A DNA stretch of 64,000 bases, taken from contig NZ_PJMC01000011.1 in NCBI RefSeq assembly GCF_002892795.1, forward strand, positions 110,441 through 174,440, read 5' to 3'. Source of the DNA: Arthrobacter sp. AFG20. Its GTDB lineage: Bacteria; Actinomycetota; Actinomycetes; Actinomycetales; Micrococcaceae. Below are positions 41,087-49,404 of this stretch, in pieces; positions within the stretch are counted from its first letter, which is position 1; each line of letters begins with the position of its first letter. The position numbers and the translations under genes are program-made. The notes below the pieces were generated by a model. It ran no database searches, was not told where the DNA came from, and saw only the letters and a program-made list of their open reading frames with translations.

Positions 41087-42856
41087 ATGACTAATGAACT
41101 GAAGGACAGCGACCTGTTGGATAGCCCGGGGGACGGTGCCGCCGTCGGCCACGCCGGCGTCGGGCTGGAGACCAAACAGCCGGGGGTGGCCGGCAGCCGG
41201 GTGGCCGCCAACGCGGACGCCCTGAGTGCGACCAAGGAAAGCCTGGAGGATTACACGCTCAGGTTCGCGCCGCGTTCCTATCGCAAGTGGAGCGCGGGCG
41301 TGGTGGCGACGAGTGCGCTGGGAGGAATCGCCTACCTGGCTGATTTCTCGATCGGCGCGAATATCGGGATTGCCTACGGTACGGTAAATGCGATCCTCGG
41401 AATTGTCGTGGCCGCCGTGATTATCTTCGCCACGGGTTTTCCGCTGGCCTATTATGCAGCCCGCTACAACATCGATTTGGACCTGATTACCCGCGGCTCC
41501 GGGTTCGGCTATTACGGTTCCGTGGTGACGAACGTGATCTTTGCGACCTTCACGTTTATCTTCTTTGCGCTGGAGGGGTCGATCATGGCGCAGGGCCTCG
41601 AACTGGGGCTGGGAATTCCGCAATGGCTGGGATACGCCGCGTCCACGATCATCATCATTCCGCTGGTCATTTACGGGATGAACACGCTGGCCAAACTCCA
41701 GGTATGGACCACGCCGCTGTGGCTGCTCCTCATGGTGGTTCCGGTCGGCTACCTGCTGGTGACCCACCCCGCCAGCATCGATAACTTCTTCGCCTACACG
41801 GGGAGCTCGGGTGCTGCGGGCACCAATCTTGCCTCGGTCATGCTGGCCGCCGGCGTCTGCCTGTCGCTGATGGCGCAGATCGCGGAGCAGATCGACTACC
41901 TGCGGTTCATGCCGCCCAAGACCGCCGACAACAAGGGCGCGTGGTGGCGTGCCGTGATTCTCGCCGGGCCGGGCTGGGTTCTTTTCGGCGCAGTTAAGCA
42001 GATCGTGGGCATGTTCATCGCCGTCTACCTGATCGCCAAGCTGGATCCGGCGGCCTCGGCGACGGCGAATGAGCCGGTGCACCAGTTTCTGGGCGTCTAT
42101 GAGGAGATGATGCCGGCGTGGCTGGCGATGAGCCTGGCCGTGGTGCTGGTGGTTATTTCCCAGATCAAGATCAACGTCACCAACGCCTACTCCGGCTCGC
42201 TGGCGTGGACCAACAGCTTCACCCGCGTGACCAAGACCTACCCAGGACGGATGGTGTTCGTTGCGGTGAACCTGCTGATCGCTTTGATCCTGATGGAAGC
42301 CAACATGTTCGACTTCCTCAACACCATTCTGGGCTTCTACGCCAACTGCGCCATGGCCTGGGTGGTCACGGTGGCCTCGGACATTGCCATCAACAAGTAC
42401 CTGTTGAAGATCTCACCCAAGACCCCCGAATTCCGGCGCGGCATGCTGCATGCCGTGAATCCGGTTGGATTCGTGTCCATGCTGGCTTCTGCCGGGGTGT
42501 CCATCGCGGTTTTCTTCGGCGCGTTTGGTTCCGGAATTCAGCCGTACTCGCCGATCTTTGCGGTGGGCCTGGCGCTCGTCCTGCCGCCGGTTCTGGCCGT
42601 CCTGACCAAGGGCAGGTACTACCTGCGGCGCACCGATGACGGCATTGACCTGCCGATGTTCGACGCCGATGGGAACCCTAGCGACGCTAAACTGCTCTGC
42701 CACGTGACCGGGATTGAGTTCGAACGCCCGGACATGGTCCGTTCCGCCCAGGATGGGCCCGACGGCGAACCCCAGTACGTTTCCTCGCTCGCTTTGTCGA
42801 CGGACAGGACGGGGGAGCTGGTCCTGCCGGCGCAGACGCGGGATAGGGCTATGTAG
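41087..42856 (+). CDS. NCS1-family nucleobase/cytosine-purine permease
   Basis: 589 residues with 12 helices between about 65 and 500. NCS1 features: SLEDYTLRFAPRSYRKWS before helix 1, ITRGSGFGYYGSVV after helix 2, and QIKINVTNAYSGSLAWTN with conserved Asn residues in helix 8. About 70 hydrophilic residues at the N terminus and 80 at the C terminus. It imports purines, cytosine, hydantoin or thiamine-type compounds with Na or H; the substrate cannot be told from sequence. GCGGAG lies upstream of ATG 41087. The terminator at 42911-42943 ends the transcript. Confidence 0.88.
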   Translation: MTNELKDSDLLDSPGDGAAVGHAGVGLETKQPGVAGSRVAANADALSATKESLEDYTLRFAPRSYRKWSAGVVATSALGGIAYLADFSIGANIGIAYGTVNAILGIVVAAVIIFATGFPLAYYAARYNIDLDLITRGSGFGYYGSVVTNVIFATFTFIFFALEGSIMAQGLELGLGIPQWLGYAASTIIIIPLVIYGMNTLAKLQVWTTPLWLLLMVVPVGYLLVTHPASIDNFFAYTGSSGAAGTNLASVMLAAGVCLSLMAQIAEQIDYLRFMPPKTADNKGAWWRAVILAGPGWVLFGAVKQIVGMFIAVYLIAKLDPAASATANEPVHQFLGVYEEMMPAWLAMSLAVVLVVISQIKINVTNAYSGSLAWTNSFTRVTKTYPGRMVFVAVNLLIALILMEANMFDFLNTILGFYANCAMAWVVTVASDIAINKYLLKISPKTPEFRRGMLHAVNPVGFVSMLASAGVSIAVFFGAFGSGIQPYSPIFAVGLALVLPPVLAVLTKGRYYLRRTDDGIDLPMFDADGNPSDAKLLCHVTGIEFERPDMVRSAQDGPDGEPQYVSSLALSTDRTGELVLPAQTRDRAM

Positions 42857-42910
42857 TCCGCGACTTCGCCTGATGGCAGCGCCGTTGCTGGCGCTGTGAT
42901 CGGGACACAA

Positions 42911-42943
42911 AGCGGGCCCGGTGAGATTCTCACGGGGCCCGCT
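42911..42943 (+). terminator. hairpin terminator after NCS1 permease gene
   Basis: AGCGGGCCCGGTGAG (42911-42925) pairs with CTCACGGGGCCCGCT (42929-42943) at 14 of 15 positions around a 3-base loop. Confidence 0.75.
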
Positions 42944-43068
42944 TGTGTTGTGCCCGAGGTGCCCTCATGTGGCTGTGGATAACTTTGAGCCGGAAAGTGT
43001 GACCTCGGTTACCCTTTAACCATTGTTCGGACACAGATGTCTTGAAACCTATCCGGGGGGATTAGCGC

Positions 43069-43749
43069 ATGACTTCTCGTACCTGCATTTCTGAACGCCT
43101 CCGCCTGCCTGTGATTTCCGCCGTCGCTGTGTCCGTCCTGGCGCTCAGCGGCTGCAGCGGCGGCGGGGACCCCCAGGCTGGTCCAACTGCCACGGCCGTG
43201 GGGTCGCCAGCCCAGTCCGCTTCCGGCGCGGCAACTGCCACGCCTAGTGCCACTCCCACGCCCAAACCGACCCCGGCGTACAAGCCCGCCGACGCCAAGG
43301 GAAGAGCGCAGAACGTCCCCGTGCCGATTTTGCCAAAAACCGCCGAGCGTGAAACTAAAGCGGGCTTGGTTGCATTTGCCAAATATTGGTACACCACGCT
43401 CAATTTTGCATATGAAACTGGAAACTTCGGCCCCTTGGATAAGGTCACTGCGCCAACCTGCGCCCTTTGCCAAAAAGTACGGCCTGGAATCTTGGAGTGG
43501 AACTCCAAAGGAAGATGGATATCCGGAGGCCTCGTCAAAGCCAACGGTGCGTTTACCGAGTTCGTAAAGTCCTCGACAGGTGAATACCAGGTCTCCACGC
43601 AACTGGAGCAATCCGCGGGCGCGCTACACAAGGCCGACGCCAGCATTGAAAAATCCGTTCCCGGCTCGCAAGTTCTTGCGGATATTATGATCGTGCGCTT
43701 TGTTGATGGCCGTTGGAAGGCCGTAAATGTCGACCGGCTCGGTGCATGA
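43069..43749 (+). CDS. lipoprotein, DUF6318-like
   Basis: 226 residues. Signal peptide with lipobox LSGC near residues 25-28, so it is lipid-anchored on the outer face of the membrane. A Thr/Pro/Ser linker (TPSATPTPKPTPAYKPA) leads to a conserved C-terminal domain (KAGLVAFAKYWYTTLNFAYE, CALCQ, FVDGRWKAVNVDRLGA) that resembles the DUF6318 family of Micrococcaceae. Function unknown; the fold may be NTF2-like. GGGGGGA lies upstream of ATG 43069. The middle of the gene is clearly more AT-rich than its neighbours. It overlaps the next gene by 23 bases, so they are coupled. Confidence 0.75.
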   Translation: MTSRTCISERLRLPVISAVAVSVLALSGCSGGGDPQAGPTATAVGSPAQSASGAATATPSATPTPKPTPAYKPADAKGRAQNVPVPILPKTAERETKAGLVAFAKYWYTTLNFAYETGNFGPLDKVTAPTCALCQKVRPGILEWNSKGRWISGGLVKANGAFTEFVKSSTGEYQVSTQLEQSAGALHKADASIEKSVPGSQVLADIMIVRFVDGRWKAVNVDRLGA

Positions 43750-44662
43750 GTTCACCATGGAGATCGAACCCCAGGGTCGACGCATTACCTACGCATTGTC
43801 GCTGTCGTTGCTCATAGCATTGAGCTGTGCGACGCCGGCCGCCGCTGACAACACAGACGTCTTCTGGAACACCGGTGGCGTTGGAGTTTGGCACTTCGAC
43901 GCTGGCAGTAAATTTTGGGTAGACGCGCCGGCGTCGGCGCCCGAGAGTCCATACCAGTACAAATTCACTCCCTTGTGTCTGGTCGCAAATAATGACTTCG
44001 ATGTGGCCTGTCTTACCGCCTCCATCAAGTGCACGGACGGGAAGGACGGCCGCCCGGTCAGATGGTGGTGGAAACTTCGAGTTGCAGACGACAGCAGCTG
44101 GAGCCCGATTCGTCCCGATCGCTGCGTCTACTCGGAGGACCCAAGTGATGTCCTAGGTAGGATCGCGGCCCAGATCCAGCGCCGCTTCGAGCAACTGCCC
44201 GTCGATGCGGGCACTCTCGGAATTCAGCCGCGTCCCCATACGCTGAGGGGTGCGGATACCAACTTTTATGCTGAGTCATCGCAACAGTCCTTTGACGTGA
44301 CAATGCTGGGGCAAAAGGTCCACATCACCGCCAAGCCTGTCCAGTACCGCTGGGACTACGGCGACGGGATATCGCTCGGTCCGACGACCGCCATGGGCGG
44401 TCCGCTCCCGCAGGAGCGCTGGGGTGAGAAGACCCGGACCAGCCACGCCTACGCAGCGACCGGCGACTTCAACGTCGTCCTCACCACCTACTTTCAGGGA
44501 ACCTACTCCGTCAACGGAGGACCGGATCTTCCCATCCCAAATCAGGGCCAGTTCAGCTCTCCAGCCCAGACGGTGAGCGTTTGGCGCTCGGTAACGCGCA
44601 ATTACGCGGACGACTGCCGGACCAATCCGCGGGGAGAGGGATGCCCGGGTTCGGCTGGATGA
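43727..44662 (+). CDS. secreted protein with PKD-like segment, unknown function
   Basis: 311 residues. Signal peptide around residues 20-41 (ITYALSLSLLIALSCATPAAA). The mature part has PVQYRWDYGDG and TSHAYAATGDFNVVLTTYF, the pattern of a PKD beta-sandwich, near residues 205-260, and a Cys-containing C terminus. It starts inside the 3' end of the lipoprotein gene (ATG 43727, or ATG 43757 within the signal region), so the two exported proteins are translated together and may interact. Role unknown. AT-rich like its partner, which may indicate transfer. Confidence 0.7.
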   Translation: MSTGSVHEFTMEIEPQGRRITYALSLSLLIALSCATPAAADNTDVFWNTGGVGVWHFDAGSKFWVDAPASAPESPYQYKFTPLCLVANNDFDVACLTASIKCTDGKDGRPVRWWWKLRVADDSSWSPIRPDRCVYSEDPSDVLGRIAAQIQRRFEQLPVDAGTLGIQPRPHTLRGADTNFYAESSQQSFDVTMLGQKVHITAKPVQYRWDYGDGISLGPTTAMGGPLPQERWGEKTRTSHAYAATGDFNVVLTTYFQGTYSVNGGPDLPIPNQGQFSSPAQTVSVWRSVTRNYADDCRTNPRGEGCPGSAG

Positions 44663-44794
44663 GAGGCCGGTGACAGAATCTTTCCCGTCCCCTGCTCAAA
44701 GTGGACATTCTCGCGACCCGTACGACGCGGGCGAGATTCTGATCAGCAGGTTCGACTGGCGTCGGGCCTACCGAGACGACTGATTTCGAGAGCG

Positions 44795-45790
44795 TCAGCG
44801 CCAGAACTCGGTGAGCTGCTCGGCAAGGGCACTGCCTTGGTTGTAACCAGCTCGAGCAGCGGGCGGACGCAGCGACAGATCCATGGCATTGGCGCCGAAC
44901 ATGTGCTCCGAGTTGCTATCCGGGAAGATCGATTCGACTCTGCTGCCGCGTGCGCGTAGCTCGGTGACCTGTGTTGCGAGATGCATGCCCCAGTCCACCG
45001 GCGTCCGAGATCTGCCGCCGAATGGCGAGAGCACCAGCACCCGCCCGTATCCGGCTGCCAGATCGGCATTATCGGCGTTGGATCGGTAGCCGCCGTCGAT
45101 GTATCGGCTGTCGCCGATCCTGTAAGCGAAGCCGCTGGCACAGCTTGCGGCGACGGCGTCCACCAAGTCGACCCCGCTGTGGCGGTCGAACACGACCGGT
45201 TCCCCGGTTTGGGCATCAACGGCCGTGATGAGCATCCGCCGTTGCGGCCAAAGCTGACTGGGAAGCCGAGCGGCGACAGTAGCGCGCCACCGTGTTTGCC
45301 CGGAACCGTCCGACGCCCCGTCCATTTCGAGTGCTGCCGCGCCCATTCTGCGGCGCATGTCGGCCGCATCCTCAGCGGCGGCGATGATTGCGCTCGTTCT
45401 CTCCATGTGGGCGGCGGCCGGCCTGGTCGGAACGCGTCCACCGTGGGATCCGGCCGAACCGGTCCGTTGCTGGGGTGCCGCGGCAAGGATGGCAGCAAGC
45501 AGCTCGATTGGGGTCGCGCCAGATATCTGGGCCGCGGCCGTCGATCCGGCCGACGTCCCGATGACCAGATCAGCGTCGGTCACGTCCAGCCCGGCCTCGA
45601 ACAGGCCGGCGATGACACCAATTAACCACGCGTTGCCTGTTGAACCGCCGCCACCGAGGACCAAAGCTCGCTCGCCCGCGGCGCGCACCCGCTTTGTGGA
45701 GTCGACCTGCGGCTGATTCTGGTCGGACTTCGGCCGGTCGGAGGCCGGCGTCGAGGTGGAGTGCAGAGTTGGAGAAGGTGTTGTGTTCAT
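44795..45790 (-). CDS. patatin-like phospholipase
   Basis: 331 residues from ATG 45790. Patatin/RssA marks: oxyanion GGGGSTGNAW, nucleophile Ser in VIGTSAGSTAA (GxSxG) and the dyad Asp in YIDGGYRSNADNADL, so it is probably an active acyl hydrolase. The first ~40 residues are Ser/Thr/Pro-rich and not conserved. AAAGG lies 8-9 bases before the start but falls in a region that can pair with upstream sequence, and a 19-codon reading frame with a perfect ribosome site precedes it (45837-45896). It converges on the PKD-like gene. Confidence 0.87.
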   Translation of the reverse strand: MNTTPSPTLHSTSTPASDRPKSDQNQPQVDSTKRVRAAGERALVLGGGGSTGNAWLIGVIAGLFEAGLDVTDADLVIGTSAGSTAAAQISGATPIELLAAILAAAPQQRTGSAGSHGGRVPTRPAAAHMERTSAIIAAAEDAADMRRRMGAAALEMDGASDGSGQTRWRATVAARLPSQLWPQRRMLITAVDAQTGEPVVFDRHSGVDLVDAVAASCASGFAYRIGDSRYIDGGYRSNADNADLAAGYGRVLVLSPFGGRSRTPVDWGMHLATQVTELRARGSRVESIFPDSNSEHMFGANAMDLSLRPPAARAGYNQGSALAEQLTEFWR

Positions 45791-45838
45791 GGGAGTCGCC
45801 TTTCGCGAATTGCCTGTTAGGCGCTCCCGGTGGCGACT
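45791..45838 (-). promoter_or_regulatory. possible translational attenuator before the patatin gene
   Basis: In the minus-strand transcript the segment just before ATG (complement of 45791-45800, GGCGACTCCC) can pair with either the complement of 45832-45838 (AGTCGCC) or of 45820-45828 (GGGAGCGCC). The two stems are mutually exclusive and both cover the gap between AAAGG and ATG. The distal arm overlaps the uORF stop codon. Confidence 0.45.
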
Positions 45839-45896
45839 AACCCAGTCGCGCGATCGTGGACTGCAGGGGAGCACCCGTTGCGGATACTGCGTTCAT
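45837..45896 (-). CDS. 19-residue upstream reading frame (leader peptide candidate)
   Basis: ATG 45896 to TAG 45837 encodes MNAVSATGAPLQSTIARLG. A perfect ribosome site AGGAGGTGA (complement of 45902-45910) sits 5 bases upstream, stronger than that of the patatin gene 47 bases downstream. Its stop codon abuts a stem that can mask the patatin start, the layout of translational attenuation. No known leader peptide is recognised. The rest of the 315-base gap up to 46105 holds a 13-base direct repeat, GGAATAGTCGCAC (45931-45943) and GGAATAGTTGCAC (46041-46053). Confidence 0.45.
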   Translation of the reverse strand: MNAVSATGAPLQSTIARLG

Positions 45897-46105
45897 GGGT
45901 CTCACCTCCTGCCGATAGATCACGATCACGGGAATAGTCGCACACGAGTGTCGTGGTGCGCAATGGGCACAGGCAAGCTGCCGCAACGCCGTCGAACGCG
46001 CCACCGCCCGCTGCCTGGGCTGGTGAGCTCCGCCACACCCGGAATAGTTGCACGCGCTAGGCAGTTAGAGCTGGTGAACCTGATGCATTCTGAAAGGAAC
46101 TCCGC

Positions 46106-47179
46106 ATGCTGTTTTCCCCGCTGACTCTCGGCGAGCTCGAACTTCCCAACCGCCTCGTCATGGCACCGCTCACCCGTGTCCGTACAGGCCAAGAGGGCGT
46201 CCCCGGCCCGCTCGTGGTGGAGCACTACCGCCAGCGTGCCTCGCTCGGCCTGATCGTCAGCGAGGGAATCTACCCCAGCCCGGCTGGCCGCTCCTACCCC
46301 GGTCAGCCCGGCCTTGCGACCCCCGAGCAGATCGCCGGCTGGAAGAAGGTCACCGACGCAGTCCACGCCGAGGGCGGCCGAATTTTCGCCCAGATCATGC
46401 ACGGCGGACGCGTCTCGCATGAGGACATCAACGGCGGCCACCGCGTCGTGGCCCCCAGCGCGATCGCCGTCGAAGGTGAGACCCGGACCTACAACGGCAA
46501 GCAGCCGCACCCGGTCCCGCACGAGCTTTCCACCGACGAGCTGCCCGTCGTCCGCGAGGAAATCGTCACCGCGTCGCGCAACGCGATCGAGGCAGGGTTC
46601 GACGGCGTTGAGCTGCACTCCGCCAACGGTTACCTTCTCCACGAGTTCCTGGCGCCGAACACCAACGTCCGCACCGACAGCTACGGCGGCTCGCCCGAAA
46701 ACCGCGCCCGCTTCGTCATCGAGACGGTGAACGCCGTCGTGGAGGCGCTGGGTGCCAACCGCGTCGGCATCCGGATCTCGCCCGAACACAACGTCCAGGG
46801 CATCGAAGAGACTGATGTCGCCGACGTCCGAGCAACCTACGATGTGCTGGTCAACTCCATCGCCCCGCTGGACCTGGCGTACCTGAGCATCCTGCACGCC
46901 GAGCCGACTGGCGACCTGGTCCAGGACCTGCGGTCGCGCTTCAACGGCACGTTCCTGGTCAACACCGGCTTCGGCGTCATCACCACACGCGAGGAAGCAC
47001 TGTCTCTCGTCGCCGACGGGCACGCGGATGCCGTCGTGGTGGGCCGGCCCGCCATCGCCAACCCGGACCTCGCCCGCCGCTGGCGGGAGGGCCTGCCGCT
47101 GAACGAGCCGGACCCGTCCACGTTCTACGGCGAGGGCCCCAAGGGCTACACCGACTACCCGGTGTACCAGCCGGCTTAG
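46106..47179 (+). CDS. alkene reductase, Old Yellow Enzyme family
   Basis: 357 residues, FMN-dependent NAD(P)H:enoate reductase fold. Typical OYE segments: FSPLTLGELELPNRLVMAPLTR at the N terminus, FAQIMHGGRVSH, FDGVELHSANGYLLHEFLAP, TNVRTDSYGGSPENRARF and the FMN-phosphate segment ADAVVVGRPAIANPDLARR. Reduces activated C=C bonds or nitro-esters. The active-site pair is His-x-x-Asn/His; here LHSAN. AAAGGA lies before ATG 46106. Single-gene unit closed by a strong terminator at 47213-47253. Physiological substrate unknown; detoxification is likely. Confidence 0.9.
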   Translation: MLFSPLTLGELELPNRLVMAPLTRVRTGQEGVPGPLVVEHYRQRASLGLIVSEGIYPSPAGRSYPGQPGLATPEQIAGWKKVTDAVHAEGGRIFAQIMHGGRVSHEDINGGHRVVAPSAIAVEGETRTYNGKQPHPVPHELSTDELPVVREEIVTASRNAIEAGFDGVELHSANGYLLHEFLAPNTNVRTDSYGGSPENRARFVIETVNAVVEALGANRVGIRISPEHNVQGIEETDVADVRATYDVLVNSIAPLDLAYLSILHAEPTGDLVQDLRSRFNGTFLVNTGFGVITTREEALSLVADGHADAVVVGRPAIANPDLARRWREGLPLNEPDPSTFYGEGPKGYTDYPVYQPA

Positions 47180-47212
47180 CCTTGGCGCTGCTCGGTCCCG
47201 AGGCTCGTTAGC

Positions 47213-47253
47213 AACCACTGGAACCGCCCGTTCGCCGGGCGGTTCCAGTGGTT
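47213..47253 (+). terminator. 18-bp perfect hairpin after the OYE gene
   Basis: AACCACTGGAACCGCCCG (47213-47230) pairs exactly with 47236-47253, 5-base loop, followed by TTTAA. Strong intrinsic terminator. Confidence 0.85.
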
Positions 47254-47307
47254 TAACCGCAGCCAGACGTGTCACGCGGGACTAGCTTGCGGTCTTCCCT
47301 GGGGCGT

Positions 47308-47319
47308 CCCTATAGGATC
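47308..47319 (+). promoter_or_regulatory. operator overlapping the -10 of the GntR gene
   Basis: CCCTATAGGATC contains the half-palindrome CCTATAGGAT also found at 48231 and 48308. TAGGAT (47313-47318) is a TANNNT-type -10 exactly 6 bases before ATG 47325, so repressor on this site would block a leaderless promoter. Confidence 0.65.
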
Positions 47320-47324
47320 TGATC

Positions 47325-48056
47325 ATGCAAAAAGCGTCCAACGGCACCCGCGCCGGCAGCCGGCCCGAGGATCCGACCGGACGCAAAGTAGGCAGGACCG
47401 TCAGCCGCCAGGTCCTGGCCGACCACGTCTACGAGGAGCTGCTGGCCTCGCTCATGGACGGCAGGCTGGAACCGGGTGCCGCCGTCAGCATTGACGGAAC
47501 TGCCCGCGAACTGGACGTATCCCCGACCCCCGTCCGCGAGGCACTTGCTCGCCTGGAACACACCGGCATGGTCCGCAGAGTGGCGCTCAAAGGTTACCGT
47601 GTGGCGCCGGTGTTCACCCGCGAGGACTTTGCGGATCTCATGGAGGCCCGCCTCGCGATCGAGCCGGTCAATGCCCGCCTTGCCTGCACGCGCCTGAACC
47701 CGCACCGTCTCGCCGAGCTTGAACAGACACTCACCGACCTGAAATCGGCGCCGCGCGGCCCGTCCTTTGTGGAGTACAAGGACTATCTGGAGGCGGATGA
47801 GCGCTTCCACCAGCTGATTGCCCAGCAGACTGACAATCAGTTCCTGCTAGGTGCGTACGCCGCACTCGGCGGACAGGTTCAGCGCTTCCGGCTTTTCGGG
47901 GGAGTGGGGATCACCGACGCCGAGAATGCCATCGCCGAGCATCAGGCCGTCCTGGACGCACTGTCCAGCGGGGATCCGGAAAAGGCAGAAGCTGCCATGG
48001 CGGCCCACATTCGGAAGGTCCGCGAACGCGCCATAGCGGACGCCCCGGAGGAGTAA
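47325..48056 (+). CDS. GntR-family regulator, FCD subfamily, of the C4-sugar operon
   Basis: 243 residues. Winged HTH at about 30-95 (LADHVYEELLASLMDGRLEPG, SPTPVREALARLEHTGMVRR, wing LKGYRVAPV) and a C-terminal FCD domain (RLAIEPVNARLACTRL, DERFHQLIAQQTDNQFLL, AIAEHQAVLDAL). No ribosome site; leaderless translation from ATG 47325 is likely. Three copies of the CCTATAGGAT-type site, one at its own promoter and two in front of the operon at 48347, make that operon the target. A 24-bp hairpin (48101-48154) ends the gene, so the operon has its own promoter. Ligand probably a C4 sugar phosphate or acid. Confidence 0.87.
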   Translation: MQKASNGTRAGSRPEDPTGRKVGRTVSRQVLADHVYEELLASLMDGRLEPGAAVSIDGTARELDVSPTPVREALARLEHTGMVRRVALKGYRVAPVFTREDFADLMEARLAIEPVNARLACTRLNPHRLAELEQTLTDLKSAPRGPSFVEYKDYLEADERFHQLIAQQTDNQFLLGAYAALGGQVQRFRLFGGVGITDAENAIAEHQAVLDALSSGDPEKAEAAMAAHIRKVRERAIADAPEE

Positions 48057-48100
48057 CGGCACCGTTGCGGCACCGCGCATTAGCGACCGCGCAACCCATG

Positions 48101-48154
48101 TAAGTAGCAGCAGAGGGCGTTCCCGGCCGTGGGAACGCCCTCTGCTGCTACTTA
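48101..48154 (+). terminator. 24-bp perfect hairpin after the GntR gene
   Basis: 48101-48124 (TAAGTAGCAGCAGAGGGCGT then TCCC) and 48131-48154 are exact reverse complements with a 6-base loop. Unusually long and perfect for a terminator; isolates the regulator from the next operon. Confidence 0.85.
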
Positions 48155-48230
48155 GTTGAGGGAGGCGTAGCGTGGAAGGTGCAATGAGTTGCTGCCTCCG
48201 AGGTGAGGCTCTTCACACGCGAAGATCATG

Positions 48231-48319
48231 CCTATAGGATCTTCGATGGTTGCCATCACGACAGGGGGCGAGGGAATGTGACCTTGACAACTCCTACCCG
48301 ATAGTAAATCCTATAGGAA
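48231..48319 (+). promoter_or_regulatory. two GntR operator sites before the C4-sugar operon
   Basis: CCTATAGGATC at 48231-48241 (identical to 47309-47319) and ATCCTATAGGAA at 48308-48319, both fitting the palindrome ATCCTATAGGAT. The second lies 27 bases before GTG 48347. Sites 77 bases apart (about 7 helical turns) could be bridged by one regulator. Confidence 0.7.
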
Positions 48320-48346
48320 ACAGGATTCCACAAGGGAGTGAACACC

Positions 48347-49342
48347 GTGGCTTACACCGCCGACAACTGGCCCATAACAGCGGCCCTGCTGCAGTTCCCG
48401 GGCGTGGACGCCCAGGGCACCCACATCAACGACGCCGACGCCTCCGCTTGGGCCGAGGTCTTCACCGAGGTCAAGGAAGCCGGCTTCGCAAACGCCGACC
48501 TCACCGACAGCTGGGTCCGTCCCGGCGACCTGAGCAAGGACCGCCTCGCCGAATTCAAGCAGACGGCCGACGACGTGGGCATCGGGATCCCGGTCATCTC
48601 AGCCATCCGCCGGAGCATCATCGAGGAGGGCAAGTGGGAGGACAACCTGGCCTACAGCCACCGCACCATCGACGCCGCCGCTGAGCTCGGCTGCGAAGTG
48701 GTGTCCTTCGGCCTGCACCAGGCAATCACCCCGGAACAGCAGAAGCACCTCTGGTTCTGGACCGTCGAAGGCTACAAGGACCCGGCAGGGGACAAGGAAG
48801 CCTGGAACAACGCGGTCGCCCGTTTCCAGGAACTTGGCAGGCACGCCGCAGACGTGGGCATCCTGCTCTCGCTCGAGATGTACGAGGACACCTACATCGG
48901 AACAGCCGACTCCTCCGTGCAGTTCGTCCAGGACATTGGCCTGTCCAACGTGGGCCTAAACCCCGACCTCGGCAACCTGATCCGCCTGCACCGGCCCATC
49001 GAGGACTGGCGGGAAATGGTGGCGAAGACCCTGCCGTACTCCAACTACTGGCACATGAAGAACTACATCCGCGACGAGGACGTGGCCCGCGACATGTACG
49101 TCGCCATGCCTGCCCCCATGGAAAGCGGCCTCATCAACTACCGCGAGGCGTTCAAGGTCGCCCTCTCCGTTGGCTTCCAGGGCATCCTGTGCACCGAGCA
49201 CTACGGCGGCGACGGCCTCTCCGTGACGGCCAGCAACCAGGACTACCTGCGCCGCCACGTGCTGCCCAAGAAAGAAGGCTACGCCCTCGGCCAAAGCCAA
49301 GTGGCGCAGGGACGGCAGCAGCCCGCCGCCGTCGCCCACTAG
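48347..49342 (+). CDS. sugar phosphate isomerase/epimerase-type TIM barrel of the C4-sugar operon
   Basis: 331 residues from GTG 48347, with AAGGGAG at 48332-48338 placed 8 bases upstream; an in-frame GTG at 48338 overlaps that site. TIM-barrel metal-site candidates: LSLEMYEDTYIG, LNPDLGN, YWHMKNY and ILCTEHYGGDG (Glu/Asp/His/Glu order of xylose-isomerase-like enzymes). The family includes isomerases, epimerases and the 3-oxo-isoapionate decarboxylase reported in D-apionate breakdown. In this operon it probably makes or isomerises a C4 ketose feeding the kinase at 49405. Exact reaction unknown. Confidence 0.78.
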   Translation: MAYTADNWPITAALLQFPGVDAQGTHINDADASAWAEVFTEVKEAGFANADLTDSWVRPGDLSKDRLAEFKQTADDVGIGIPVISAIRRSIIEEGKWEDNLAYSHRTIDAAAELGCEVVSFGLHQAITPEQQKHLWFWTVEGYKDPAGDKEAWNNAVARFQELGRHAADVGILLSLEMYEDTYIGTADSSVQFVQDIGLSNVGLNPDLGNLIRLHRPIEDWREMVAKTLPYSNYWHMKNYIRDEDVARDMYVAMPAPMESGLINYREAFKVALSVGFQGILCTEHYGGDGLSVTASNQDYLRRHVLPKKEGYALGQSQVAQGRQQPAAVAH

Positions 49343-49404
49343 CGTCGCCCGGCCCCGAAAAACCCAGCAGTACCGTTCAACCAACCCGGATTCAATGAGG
49401 AACC

